Assembly (NCBI RefSeq): GCF_945859705.1
Contig: NC_079135.1
Span: forward strand, 77,942,253-78,006,252
Source: Episyrphus balteatus
Taxonomy: Eukaryota; Arthropoda; Insecta; Diptera; Syrphidae
DNA: 64,000 nt
Reading direction: 5' to 3'
A program made the position numbers and the translations under genes. The notes below the pieces were generated by a model. That model made no database searches. It saw only the letters and a program-made list of their open reading frames with translations, and was not told the origin of the DNA. Positions 10,356-21,192 of this stretch are shown here, piece by piece. Every line of letters starts with the position of its first letter. Positions within the stretch are counted from its first letter, which is position 1.

Positions 10356-12267
10356 ATTCTTCAAAAATACACAGGAACCAAAAACTAAGTCAAATCAAAA
10401 ATTTGGCAGATACGTGTCAAGTTATTTTATTTATGCTCTCTAAGAACATAAACATTATTTCAAATACCTTTCGTGCTGATTTTTGGTGAATTATTTCTCA
10501 AACATCGAATTTCACGGTTTTGACTTTTAAACGTCCATATCTCGAGTAGCAGATTTTTTACATTTTTGGTTTGTATGTGTGACTTATATAATTTAACAAT
10601 GTCTATCGATTCCAGTATCAATCTTTTTCCTACCACTCTTTGTTAAGGATATAGCTTTTTGACCTTTTTTTAAATTTACCTCAGTTTCCCCTTCTAAAAT
10701 GTCAAATTTCTAAAAATCCTGAAAATTAAAATTTTTAAAATAAATTTCCTATGACATTATATTTTTTTTATAACTCTTAGGCTTGCCATATAAGCAGGGT
10801 CGCATTTTGAAAAATTTGCAAAAATAAACTTTAAGGCCTGGCAACCCTATGCCTTGACAGGATATCGCTAGGCAACCCATGTGCAAATTGTTTCTTTAGA
10901 CACTACCCTTCGGAAAATATAGCTTTCAACTGGTATAATGAGGTGGATAGGTCGTCCCATGACGGGATTTTTCCCTTTAATATGTTGAAATATGAAAATA
11001 AGCACTTTTTCAAAAAATCCCCTCGCAAAAACGGTAAGTTAAATTAAAAATTTGACAGACACGTGTCAAGTTATTTTATTTTTCCTAACTTATCACATAA
11101 AAATTATTTAAAAAATCTTTCATTCTGATGTTTGGTGAATTATTTCTCAAATATCGAATTGGAGTATTATGACTTTAAAAAGACTATATCTCGAGTTGTA
11201 GATTTTTTACATTTTTTTGTTCTATGTGTGGCTTTTATATTTTTATAATATCTATCGAATCCAATTTCAATTTTATTTCTATCACGTTTTATTTAGAAAA
11301 TAGATTTTTGCCCTTTTTCTAAATTCGCCTTTGTTTACCCTACTCAAACTTCAAATTTTAAAAAATCCTGAAAATTAAAATTTTCAAATTAAATTTCCTG
11401 TGACATAATATTTTTTTTACAACTCTTTGGCTTTGGGTATAAGCAGGGTGGCGTATTCAAAAATAATGAAAAATAAACTTTAAGGCCTGGCAACCCTATG
11501 CCTTGACAGGATATCGCTAGGCAACCCATGTGCAAACTGTTTCTTTAGACACTACCCTTCGGAAAATATAGCTTTCAACTGGTATAATGAGGTGGATAGG
11601 TCGTCCCATGACGGGATTTTTCCCTTTAATATGTTGAAATATGAAAATAAGCACCTTTTCAAAAATCCCCTCGCAAAAACGGTAAGTTAAATTAAAAATT
11701 TGACAGACACGTGTCAAGTTATTTTATTTTTCCTAACTTATCACATAAAAATTATTTAAAAAATCTTTCATTCTGATTTTGGGTGAATTATTTCTCAAAT
11801 ATCGAATTGGAGTATCATGACTTTAAAAAGACTATATCTCGAGTTGTAGATTTTTTACATTTTTTATTTGTATGTGTGGCTTTCATATATTTATAATATC
11901 TATCGATTCCAATTTCAATTTTATTTCTATCACGTTTTGTTTAGATAATAGATTTTTGCCCTTTTTCTAAATTCGCCTTTGTTTACCCTACTCAAACTTC
12001 AAATTTTAAAAAATCCTGAAAATTAAAATTTTTAAATTAAATTTCCTATGACATTATATTTTTTATATAACTCTTAGGCTTGCCATATAAGCAGGGTCGC
12101 ATTTTCAAAAATTTGCAAAAATGAACTTTAAGGCCTGGCAACCCTATGCCTTGACAGGATATCGCTTGGCAACCCATGTGCGATTTATTTCCTAAGACAC
12201 TAGCTTTCAGAAAATATAACTCTCAACTGGTATAACGATGAGGGTAGGTCGTCCTATGGCCGGATCT
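10356..12267 (-). repeat. Right arm of the giant palindrome (units 3', 2', 1')
   Basis: Inverse of 8406-10318 with the same 649-bp period. Units appear in mirror order: 3' (about 10356-10969), 2' (10970-11618) and 1' (11619-12267). Only scattered single differences from the left arm are visible, for example CCACCTATCC in place of CCACCTGTCC. Confidence 0.9.
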
Positions 12268-12530
12268 TAGACTAATATTATGTATAGAATAAAATGTACA
12301 TATAGAGAATTTAATATAAACTCCTGCTCAAAATTAACGCACACTTTTGTCTTCTTTAGTTATACCCCTGCATCTTATTAAAAATGGCTTCAAAATTATT
12401 TGTTGTATTTTTTTGTGTTTGCTTATTGTTAAGCAAGTCAGAAAAATGCTAAACTGCAACAGCACTATCAACCAAAAAAAGGATGAACCAAAATTAGTAA
12501 TTCAAGGTCTGAAAACTGATATTAAAATAA

Positions 12531-13878
12531 CACTGTGTTCGAAAATTGAACTTTTTTTTCCGACAGAGGGCTCTCATATCTACTAAAGATAATTCGAGTA
12601 TGCTGAACACGATGGCGTACTCAGTTTTTCTGGATTAGGTCAAATAAGAAAGATTTTTGCGTTTGAAATTTTGTTTGCACATGCCAAAACTGAGGGTATA
12701 AAACACCATATATTTTCCAATTCTTGATTTTTTTTCGATGAAAAATGATGGAAAATCTATTTTTTCGATGAAAAATGATGGAAAGTCTATTTTTTCGCAA
12801 GTATTATTCGTAAAAGAAGTTATTTGAAAAAAAAATCTGCCGAATGACATTTTAAATCATTATTTTATGGCAAAAAAACGTCGATTTTTCTTCAATTTTT
12901 CTAATATTTTTCGTATTACTTAAATTTAAATGCAGCACTCGGTGGCAACGATTTGATGTTGTATTTCAGGATAGAATATGGCTTTGTTTACAAATACGAA
13001 TAAGCAGTTCCTACCTATCTACAATATTGGTTAAGCTTAAGAGTGAAAAAGTAGCAGTAAAACACTGTTTTTTTTTTTTAATTTTTAAGTTTATAAAATA
13101 AAAAAATTACAAAAAGTTTAAATGCAATACATATGTAGGGGAAGCGGGGGCAAAACGCCCATGGGCTCAAGTAGCATAAAAACCCGCTTAAGAGAAACCC
13201 TCTTAAGAGAAAAACCCGCTTATCTGAAACACGTTTCTGATCTTTAAATATTTTCTTCAGTTAAACGGGGACTGTGACAAATATATTATGTGTTGTGTAT
13301 GTAAGCTCATATAATGCAGATGGAAGTAATAGTAAATATGTTTTAATTTTAAAATAAATTGAAAGAAAAATGATTTTTTGAACTTAAACAAAAATTAAAT
13401 AAAAATATTGATACCATGCCTGATTTTTTAATTAAATATCTACATCTACATATGTATAATATTCCAGAGTACTAACACATACAAGATGTGTACAAAAAAA
13501 TGTTGAGTTTTCGCATACATTTGTACCTTTATATTTAAAAAATGTAAGAAAAATTGAAGAAAAATCGACGTTTTTTTGCCAAAAAATAATGATTTAAATA
13601 GTTATTCGACAGATTTTTTTTCAAATAACTTCTTTTACGAATAGTACTTCCAAAAAAATAGATTTTCCATCATTTTTTTATCGATAAAAATCAAAAATTG
13701 GAAAATATATGGTGTTTTATACCCTCAGTTTTGGCATGTGCAAACAAAATTTCAAACGCAAAAATCTTTCTTATTTGACCTAATCCAGAAAAACTAAGAA
13801 CGCCATCGTGTTCAGCATACTCGAATTATCTTCAGTAGACATAAGAGCCCTCTGTCGGTTTTTTGAACTATCACAGTG
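12531..13878. mobile_element. CACTGTG foldback nested in the Tc1-like element
   Basis: The ends are CACTGTG and CACAGTG, with TAA on both sides (12528-12530 and 13879-13881). The arms run about 12531-12925 and 13530-13878 and share CGACAGAGGGCTCT, TATGCTGAACACGATGGCGT and TTGGAAAATATATGGTGTTT blocks in inverse order. The 600-nt loop has no transposase. It contains AAGCGGGGGCAAAACGCCC (about 13143) and two AGAGAAACCC-like repeats. The end type and 3-bp duplication match the 6547 and 27746 elements. Confidence 0.8.
12731..12790 (+). repeat. 30-bp tandem duplication in one foldback arm
   Basis: TTTTTCGATGAAAAATGATG begins at 12731 and again at 12761 with one later change. The matching place in the other arm (about 13655-13690) has a single copy, so the duplication arose after the arms formed. 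Confidence 0.8.
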
Positions 13879-13949
13879 TAATTTTTGTTTTTTAAGAAAA
13901 AAATTTTAAAAAAATGGAAGCACGTGACAGTTCTTTCCAATAATTTTAT

Positions 13950-14400
13950 TCAATACTTGGTATGGTCTCCTCTAGCGCATATAACAAGTTGGAGTCATCT
14001 GTTCATTCCACGAATTAACTTTTGAAGGTTTTGTTGTAACTTTTCTTTCACTCCAGTTTTCTGCTGATCAAGAATGCTTGGAGGTGGATTTCGGCCGCAA
14101 ATGCATTTTTTTCAACATTTCGAAGACATGTTCTTTTGAATTTAAATCCGGATATCTGTGTGGTCATTTCAAAGGTGGTATATTTTAATCTTGAAGATAT
14201 TCTCAAACCACTTGCATCAGACAGACTGAACTGTGGACCAAATCTAGGGGTGATTGGAACCGCATGCTGTTCGAGGATATCAGTCAAGTATCTTTGGGTA
14301 CTTAAAGTAGGTTTAAGAAAGCTCACTTACACCATACGTGTTGTAAGGAGATGTTACTCCATGAAAATGTATGACTCATCTCTAAAATGTTCGCGGGTTG
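13950..14400 (-). pseudogene. Decayed Tc1-like transposase, C-terminal part
   Basis: On the minus strand, pieces of a Tc1-family DDE transposase can be read in different frames. First, a segment resembling the YLTDILEQHAVP...GPQF region (within 14048-14326). Next, in a shifted frame near 14120-14180, PHRYPDLNSKEHVFEML, which matches the family's W-P-x-x-S-P-D-L-N-P-I-E-H-V-W motif. Finally the C-terminus ICARGDHTKY just before a TGA at 13950-13952, as in the usual ARGGHTxY ending. Several stops and frame breaks lie between these pieces, and the N-terminal DNA-binding half is absent. It is non-functional. Position inside matching inverted ends supports the call. Confidence 0.8.
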
Positions 14401-14574
14401 ACAGATAGACTTCAGCATACCTCTCCAAATCTTCCCCACAAACATTTTACTCCATACCTTCAATTAAGCTCACTCCTGTCTTATTTGAGAAAATAACCAC
14501 GATACTGTGAGTTAAAGTAATAGTAGGACTTTTCTGTAAAATGAATATGATGTGCGTTAAATTTGAGCAGGAGT

Positions 14575-17500
14575 ATATATTTTAAGATTTCGCGAGGTAA
14601 TATTTTTGTATCGAAATTATGTGAAATAAAATAGAATAAAAAGATTAATTTTTAGGATAGATGAACTCAGGTAATAAGGTTTAGTCAAAATTTCAATACA
14701 TTACATTAAAGTGGCTTAAAAAATAGAAATTATTGTCAGAGACTAGATTTCTTTGATCATTATCTGGCACAAGTAGGTATTTAAGAAGAACTTTTGATAT
14801 TTTCAATCCGATCGGTCCAGCTGTTTCGAAGAAATTTTCCTCACCGACTTTGAAAACACCGTTTCGAGAAAAAAACGCGTGTTAAGTTATGAGAACCATT
14901 TAAGCTTAGTGAGGACGTCCTTACAAACGCGCCAATTTCTCCGAATTTTTTTTACGAGATACTGTAAATTTTTCATACAGTATTCTTAAAAATTTGTACA
15001 TTCCGAACATGCGAAAAAAAATCGAGTTTTTCAATATCGCAAATCAATACATATAACCCCTTAAGTTTCAAAAGTGGTTGCAAATCATCAATTAAAACCA
15101 AAGAAATTGCAGCAGATACCAGACTTCAGCAACAATTCTGAGGTCGTCATTAACATTTCAAGAGTTGATGTCTTTGTCAACTACTTTAAAGGAAACTTTA
15201 AAGTTCATATTCACACCATCTGCAATAGACTTAGCAGGAACTTGTAGAAATAGAAGAATTTAGTGACATTACAAATAGGTACCTAAGCAATCACAATACA
15301 CAATACTATATTCTGTAATCCCAATTAAGTAGCGGAAAAATGAGTTACTCCAAGCCAAACAAGTCAGCTGGCAGCCCAAAAAGTACAAGTTCATGTCCTA
15401 TTCATACTTTTCGAGCTCTATAGAAAATGGCAAATACAGATCAGCACAACTAAGTCGGAACTTGTGTGATTTAGGTAGCTAATAACCCACAGCCACCGCA
15501 TACTTCCAAATACTTTGTGATTGTTTAAACTTTTTTTTGGGGAAATTATAGAAATTTTCGACACCGCGACTATGGAAATCCCCACTTTGAATTTGTATTT
15601 GTAATACTTTTTTAATTTATTCGTTTACCAGATTTGCCTTCTTTTGCTACCTTAATTAATAACAATTTAAATCCTTTGTATTTGTATTAAGTTGCTCTTT
15701 AACTTTATGTTGTACCTATATATACTTCACTAGACTGGTTCAGGAGTGCCATATAGAGACACACAAGTCACAATCAGTCTTTTTGGAATCAACTCATCCA
15801 TCGTATATGTTTAATTGCACGTTTCCAGACCCTCTGGGTGCTCAAAGAAATGCTAAAAAACTCTAGGTATAGGGTATTCGTATGTAGAAATGCAAATATA
15901 ATGAAACTATAGAGAGATACAGATACTACCTATAAGCCGCACATCCATACGAGCCATCAGTTGAAGTTGAAAGGCAACACAGCCAATTAAGGCATGTTAA
16001 GTGGCTTTCCCTTTCGACGTCATCGTGTCGTCTTCATTTGCCGCTAGCGTTTGCAGCTTGCAATCGACTATTAGCTATATAGGTACTACGAACGACGACG
16101 ACAACGACGACGAGGATGATGATGGTATCGCGCTTTGTAAATCTCTTTTTGCTTTTTGTTAAATGTTATATTTTTAAATCTATCTAGGTACTAAATATGT
16201 CTTCTTTGGTCTTCCTCCTTCTTTTTGCTCCTCGTCCGGGTCTTTGATTTTCAAAAGAAGATTCATCTTCTTTTGAGGGAAAATCATTTTCCATATATCT
16301 ACTACCTATTGCATGCCGCATCACCCTTCTCTGCTTCTTTCTTAATATAAATGTATAGAAGATAGGTATAAGCCAAAAGGCTTTCATATATGAACGTAAT
16401 ATAGGAACACGTATTTATTAGCTATCCTTTTGCTCTCTTTGAACGTCATTATCATCTATACGTTCGTTCTCGTCCTCGTGATCATGTTCGTCGTCATTGT
16501 CATCATCATAAAGAAAATTTAACTTTTCGCGATGCATTCGTATAACAATAATTCCCGAGTAGGGTGTTTTAGGGCACACAATTTAAGACTAGAGCGCAGG
16601 CAAGGCAATGAAGGGAAGGTCTCAGGGAATCTCTCTTTCATTTTTAGCACTTATCTAACTTAACCTGTTTCAAGAGAAACTTGGGTATCTTTGGAAATCT
16701 ACCCGAATGAAAAACATATAAAATATAATGCGGTCGGTGGCACGATGGTAAATAGTGGGACAAATTTCATAAAAAAGGTGGATAATTTTTACTTATGTGC
16801 CTGGCTACTATGTCAAGCGACCTTAATGGCAAGAATCAAAAAAGGTGGTAAAAATTGTATCCCTGATACGCTGGAATTGGCGAGATGACCCGCTTCGATT
16901 GAGGCACTAGTAGCTGGCGCCAAACCTGGGACATTCCTTACATCACCTCCTGTCTAAGTTTGGACAGCATTAGGAAGACCGAAAAGACTTTTTTTTTTGG
17001 AACTAATGGTTCACAACCGAGGATAAAAAGTCCTCAAGTCATGAAAAGATGGATACGGGTAGCTCTCGGGTACGTGCGGAATTTGTATTTTCACAGGAGA
17101 TGACTAAAAAACCGACTGCAAAGTATCACCGATATATCATCAGAATTAGAGCTGAGGCTGCTATTGCGATTGCTGATTTGAATCACTCTGCGTGTCCTTT
17201 TTTGCCTTCTACACTTCTACAGTGATTAACATGAAGCGATGAAGTGAACAGATATAAGATTAAAAATGTTCTAATGCTCTTAAAGATTTCAAAGCTTTTA
17301 TAAACAAAACTGTTCTATGTTCCTTGTTATTCACTGCTCTTTTCCAAAAATGTTTTCGGCTCTTTTAAGTTTTACTGTGTTTTAGTGAGCATTCTGTTTT
17401 TCACATCAAATGATTTGATTAACGATGAAAAAAGCAAAGATGTTGAGAAAATTTTACAATCATAATGAAGAAATTTTCTCAAAAACTAGAAGACATAGAA

Positions 17501-17627
17501 TCATATAGTTTTCACTGTTCGATAAGGAATTAATTGAGGTAGTTTCCTGGGTGAGTAATTTTTTTTAATAAAATTCACAGTCTGGACAAAAATAGTATAA
17601 AATGAGTTTTAAAAAATTTTTGTTTGC
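14575..17627. other. Unassigned region, mostly single-copy-looking
   Basis: No defensible gene. Positions 14760-14960 (GATCGGTCCAGCTGTTTCGA, ACCGACTTTGAAAACACCGT) look like a degenerate dispersed insect repeat. From about 15400 to 16550 the sequence is more GC-balanced, with GAC/GATG triplets at 16088-16123 and CTCGTCCTCGTG/CATCATCAT at 16468-16510. Such islands are typical of non-coding DNA around fly genes and could hold regulatory elements, but nothing specific can be read. Confidence 0.45.
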
Positions 17628-18393
17628 CTATTTTTATTTTTGAAATCGATTATTTCAAAAACTATTGGTTATAATATGTTGATTTAAAAATTAAAATTAA
17701 ATGTACAGTTTTGCCTTTCGAAAATGGTATCATTTATTACTGTAAATGTTGCCGTTGTTTTTTAATCATTTTTTTTTTTATTTTGATAATTTTTTTTTTT
17801 TAGAAAACTGCCCCTCCCACCTAAACGGGGGGATATAGACCCCCTCCTAAAGAAAAAAATGTTTGTATTGAACTTCTCTACAAAAACCCGTTATCAAATC
17901 CTGGCGCCCAGGTTATCCTACTACGTGCCAAAACAACATTTTTGTTCTATACCTAAAAGTTCGAATTTCTGTATCTGGATTGATATCGTAAATTTTTTTT
18001 TTCTAAACCAATTTTAAACTGATTTTCATAAAAAATACATCGTTTGATTTGGAAATAAAAATTTTCTTAGAATATATTTTTAAGATAGCATGTTGTTTTG
18101 AAAATAAATACTTTAATTTGATGTCGAAGTTGGGTAAATACGAAAAAAATGGAATTTTTGAACTTTGACAGCTTATAAATTTTAGGTGGTTTAACCGAGT
18201 TACATGTTTTATACATTGTTAAAAAGGTACATTTATCTTCTATCAGAAACTGTAAAAATCGAAAATGAGTAAAAATTTGACGAAGCTAGATTTTTTTCAC
18301 TGGGCGTGTTAGGGACTTTTTAAATACCGTTTCGTAATCAGTGCGACTAGCTCTACAAAACGTGATAGGTCTCCGACCGCGTATATTTTGAGT
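17628..18393 (+). repeat. Dispersed repeat, copy 1 of an inverted pair
   Basis: Matches 29036-29858 in the opposite direction. Shared landmarks are ATCGATTATTTCAAAAACTA, a CCTCCCACCTAAACGGGGGG block, CGTTATCAAATCCTGGCGCC and GACTAGCTCTACAAAACGTG. The outer end near 18393 (GTGTTACACATTG) resembles the CAC-type end at 29016. No frame; probably a non-autonomous element. Confidence 0.75.
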
Positions 18394-18737
18394 GTTACAC
18401 ATTGTTATTGAATGAATTATTGTATGTCAACCTCATGTTGCGAAATTTTATCAACCATCACAAAATTCATAAAATTCAATAGAAGTTATAAGCCATCAAA
18501 AATCTATAATTAAAAAAAAAAATTAAAATTAAAAATAGGAAAAAAGCGAAATTTTTGAGGTTTGTATACTAAATAGTTTTTTTTTTAATGCTTTAAGCAT
18601 TTTTAGATATTAACACTTTGCTCACAAAAATTTGCCAACTAGTAAAACATATTGGTCCACATTGTGCAGCAGTGGCTTTTATTCATATCTATACATTGCA
18701 TTCAACCTAGAAGAGTAGTTAAAGAACTGGGAAATAA

Positions 18738-18956
18738 TGTTTGAAAGCAAAAGAAAAAGAACCTGAAGATGCTAAAGAAGTCACATCCCTGTCAAGGGTG
18801 AGTTTCGCGTTCGTGCCGAACAAAGTCATGTGGTTCGATGGGTGCACTGGGGAGCTAATAGAATACGAAATGCAAATGGAGCAGCTTCCCTCTTCAGTTG
18901 CTGCGAATGCCGCTAGCAACAGTCACAAGCAGGTCCGATGCCACGACTTGCACTAA
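18738..18956 (+). other. Coding-like island of about 70 codons, unproven
   Basis: A GC-richer block with an open plus-strand frame of balanced composition (contains FAFVPNKVMWFDGCTGELIE). There is no ATG near its start, an in-frame TAA lies at 18735-18737, and a donor-like GGTGAGT occurs at about 18799-18805. It could be an internal exon, a retrotransposed fragment or chance. I do not recognise the peptide. The minus strand is also open for 66 codons, which weakens the case. Confidence 0.15.
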
Positions 18957-20460
18957 GTTAGGCTATACTCTATACACATATAGATACAAGATAGATAATA
19001 TATATGTATATAGTTCAGCAGCACAGAATGGCGGGAATTGCATAGAGACCATAGGGAACTTTCGCTGATGCACTCTTAGCTCTTAACTTGAATATATATA
19101 TTTAAAAAAAAAAATAAAGAAAGAGGTGCATCTGACTTAGGGGCAAAAGGTAACTTCATTGGGGGATTAGCACGGGACAGATGGGTCTCAACTTACCACC
19201 ATACACAACCAACATATATGAAAATGCTTGCAAAAAAGGCAATTGGCACTTTTAATCAAAAAATATGTACCTACTGGATTTTTGTATTATAAATGTTCAA
19301 GCCTTTTGTTATAGGTAGAGATTCTTGTTAGGTGAAACACCCTTTTACTTAGCTACCGGTTTGCTTGCATTGTATTAAGTGTAGTTAAGTCTTGATGCCC
19401 GAATATAAGGCAAGGCGCTGATGCTTCCTGTGCAAAAGGTTAAAGAGACCCATGGTGGTAGTGTATAAAAAAAAAATACTGCTGAGGGATTAAGACAAAA
19501 AATAAGAAAATAAGGATAAATGTGATGAAGATATTATTATGCCGTTTGTTCAAAGGAATCGACAAAGAAAATTCAACGAGGAAGGATTTTTTTTATTCCT
19601 TCCTTTTTCTCTTTGGGAGACAACTCGTGAACTGTTTTCTTTCAAAGGTTCATGTGCTTGGAGGATTTTTATTTCGATTATAAATCATGATTGCAGTTAA
19701 AAGCTGACTGGAATTTTCAATTTTTTTTTACTTGAAGTTGAAGGTTTATCATGACCTTATTAAATGGGTCACTTTATCGATTAGAATGAAAACTGCTCTT
19801 GTGTTTGAGTTATTTTTTGTTTAAATTCGTTTTTTCATTTCGAAATGGAAAAGAAGTCTTAATAGTAACAATTATGTATTCTTTTCAACAAAAATAAACA
19901 TTATTGAAAAATGGGTTAAATAAATTAGTCAAATCAAATGAAAATGTATGATAAAGTTCGAAGATTGAGGAATAGAGGTTAAAGGGATTATCAGGTAAAT
20001 TATGAGGTGAAAAAGACTGGAAAAAAGTAGTCATATTTAGAGGGACTTGAAAAACCTGTCTTTGAATCAACAAAAAATATGTGTAAAATCCTGGACATAA
20101 CAAGACAAAATTGTTCCTTTATTTGAGAACCACAGTTCTAAAACGATTTTCAAATTTGCAAAATTAAGATATCGCTATTGGATTATATCCTAGCAACATT
20201 CAAAAAAAAAAACAGTAGGTAAAGGATAATTTTAGGCGACCTAACGTAGTTATGTATCGTCTAAGATGACTGGCCTATAGTAATGAAGATAATGATCTTA
20301 TTTTTTAAAAAATGCACGACTGGGTCGCACAAACTTGATCTTAGAGTTCAAGTTGCTTAAATTTTTAAGACTTTTTATATATAAATTTTGGAAATGTCAG
20401 GTACAAAAAAAAAAAAAATAAATAAAATAAAAAAAAAATTATAAAATTCGTTTAAAAAAA
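18957..20460. other. Unassigned AT-rich sequence
   Basis: No gene or paired repeat seen. A/T runs are frequent, for example 19103-19113 and 20407-20440. Confidence 0.5.
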
Positions 20461-21192
20461 TAAAAAAAACAAAATCTGAAATCAAATTGCTTTCCAAAAC
20501 AAGTAGGTATGCAGTTTTGATTGATGTATTAAGATGCAATTTTAGAATAATAATTTCAAAATCGTTAGAGCCGTTTTTTAAAAAACTAATTTTTTATAAA
20601 TAATTTTTTTGGGAAAAAAGTTTTAAAATAAAATTGGTATGCCATTTTGTAGAAATCACAAATCAACATCTAAAAACAAAATTTCAAACAAATTCAATGT
20701 CCCGTTTGCGAAAATTTGATTTTTCAAAAAAAAAAAAAAAAAAAAAAATTCAAAATTTTTTTTTTAAATCCAAAAATAATTTTTTTCGAAATTTTATTTT
20801 TGGCTTATATTAAAATATAATTTTAATGCTTTTTCATAAAAAAGTTTCGTTGAAATCGAATAAGCAGTTTCGGAGCAAATCGGATTTTAAAAAATACGGC
20901 TCTATGGCAAGTACCGTTAATAATGATTTTAAAAAATAATTTTTTTCATTAAAAGATAGACCTTGTCTTAAAACTTCCAATTGAATTTTGTAAACAAAAT
21001 CGTTGGAGCCGTTTTTGAGGAATTTCAACTTTACTAAAATCGGTATTTGACAAGTACCGTTATATAACGCTACATACCAGGTTTGACATCAATCAGTTCA
21101 TCCATTTAGGCTGTAGCTTCGTTTACAGACTGACAGACAGACAGACGGACTTCCAGGACCCACTTTTTTGGAATTCTCTATCATCGTAATGT
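20461..21192 (+). repeat. Dispersed repeat ending in ATCATCGTAATGT
   Basis: Contains repeated blocks of the type AAATCGTTAGAGCCGTTTTT (about 20562) and AAATCGTTGGAGCCGTTTTT (about 20998). It ends with TGACAGACAGACAGACGGAC, a CCCACTTTTTTGG block and TCATCGTAATGT. The same tail closes a repeat at about 50940-51354. The constant 3' end and variable body suggest a non-autonomous dispersed element. Its class is not clear. Confidence 0.55.

Larger units (their letters stand above)
8406..12267. repeat. Giant 3.86-kb palindrome with tandem-repeat arms
   Basis: Two arms of about 1912 bp (8406-10318 and 10356-12267) are near-identical inverted copies around a 37-nt spacer. Each arm is built of 649-bp units: the marker TTGCCTAGCG falls at 8501, 9150 and 9799, and the reverse marker GCCTTGACAG at 10851, 11500 and 12149. 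No frame longer than about 65 codons occurs, so it is non-coding. Long inverted repeats made of tandem units are known in foldback (FB-like) elements of flies. I could not find a clear target duplication or a transposase, so mobile-element status is inference. Confidence 0.9.
12320..14574 (-). mobile_element. Deleted Tc1/mariner-like element with a nested foldback
   Basis: The inverted ends are ACTCCTGCTCAAAATTAACG (left) and, inverted at about 14552-14574, ACTCCTGCTCAAATTTAACG, in a TATA-rich context. The transposase remnant inside is on the minus strand and its N-terminal half is missing. The element has lost internal sequence and was later invaded by the foldback at 12531-13878. Without that insertion it is about 0.9 kb. 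Confidence 0.75.

Noticed and set aside
8406..12267. CRISPR or other short spaced-repeat array
   Set aside because: The repeats are 649 bp, contiguous and mirrored; no short repeat-spacer structure occurs anywhere in the window.
16184..16387. 67-codon minus-strand frame with a basic C-terminus
   Set aside because: It arises from CTTCTT-type simple sequence and has no family match.
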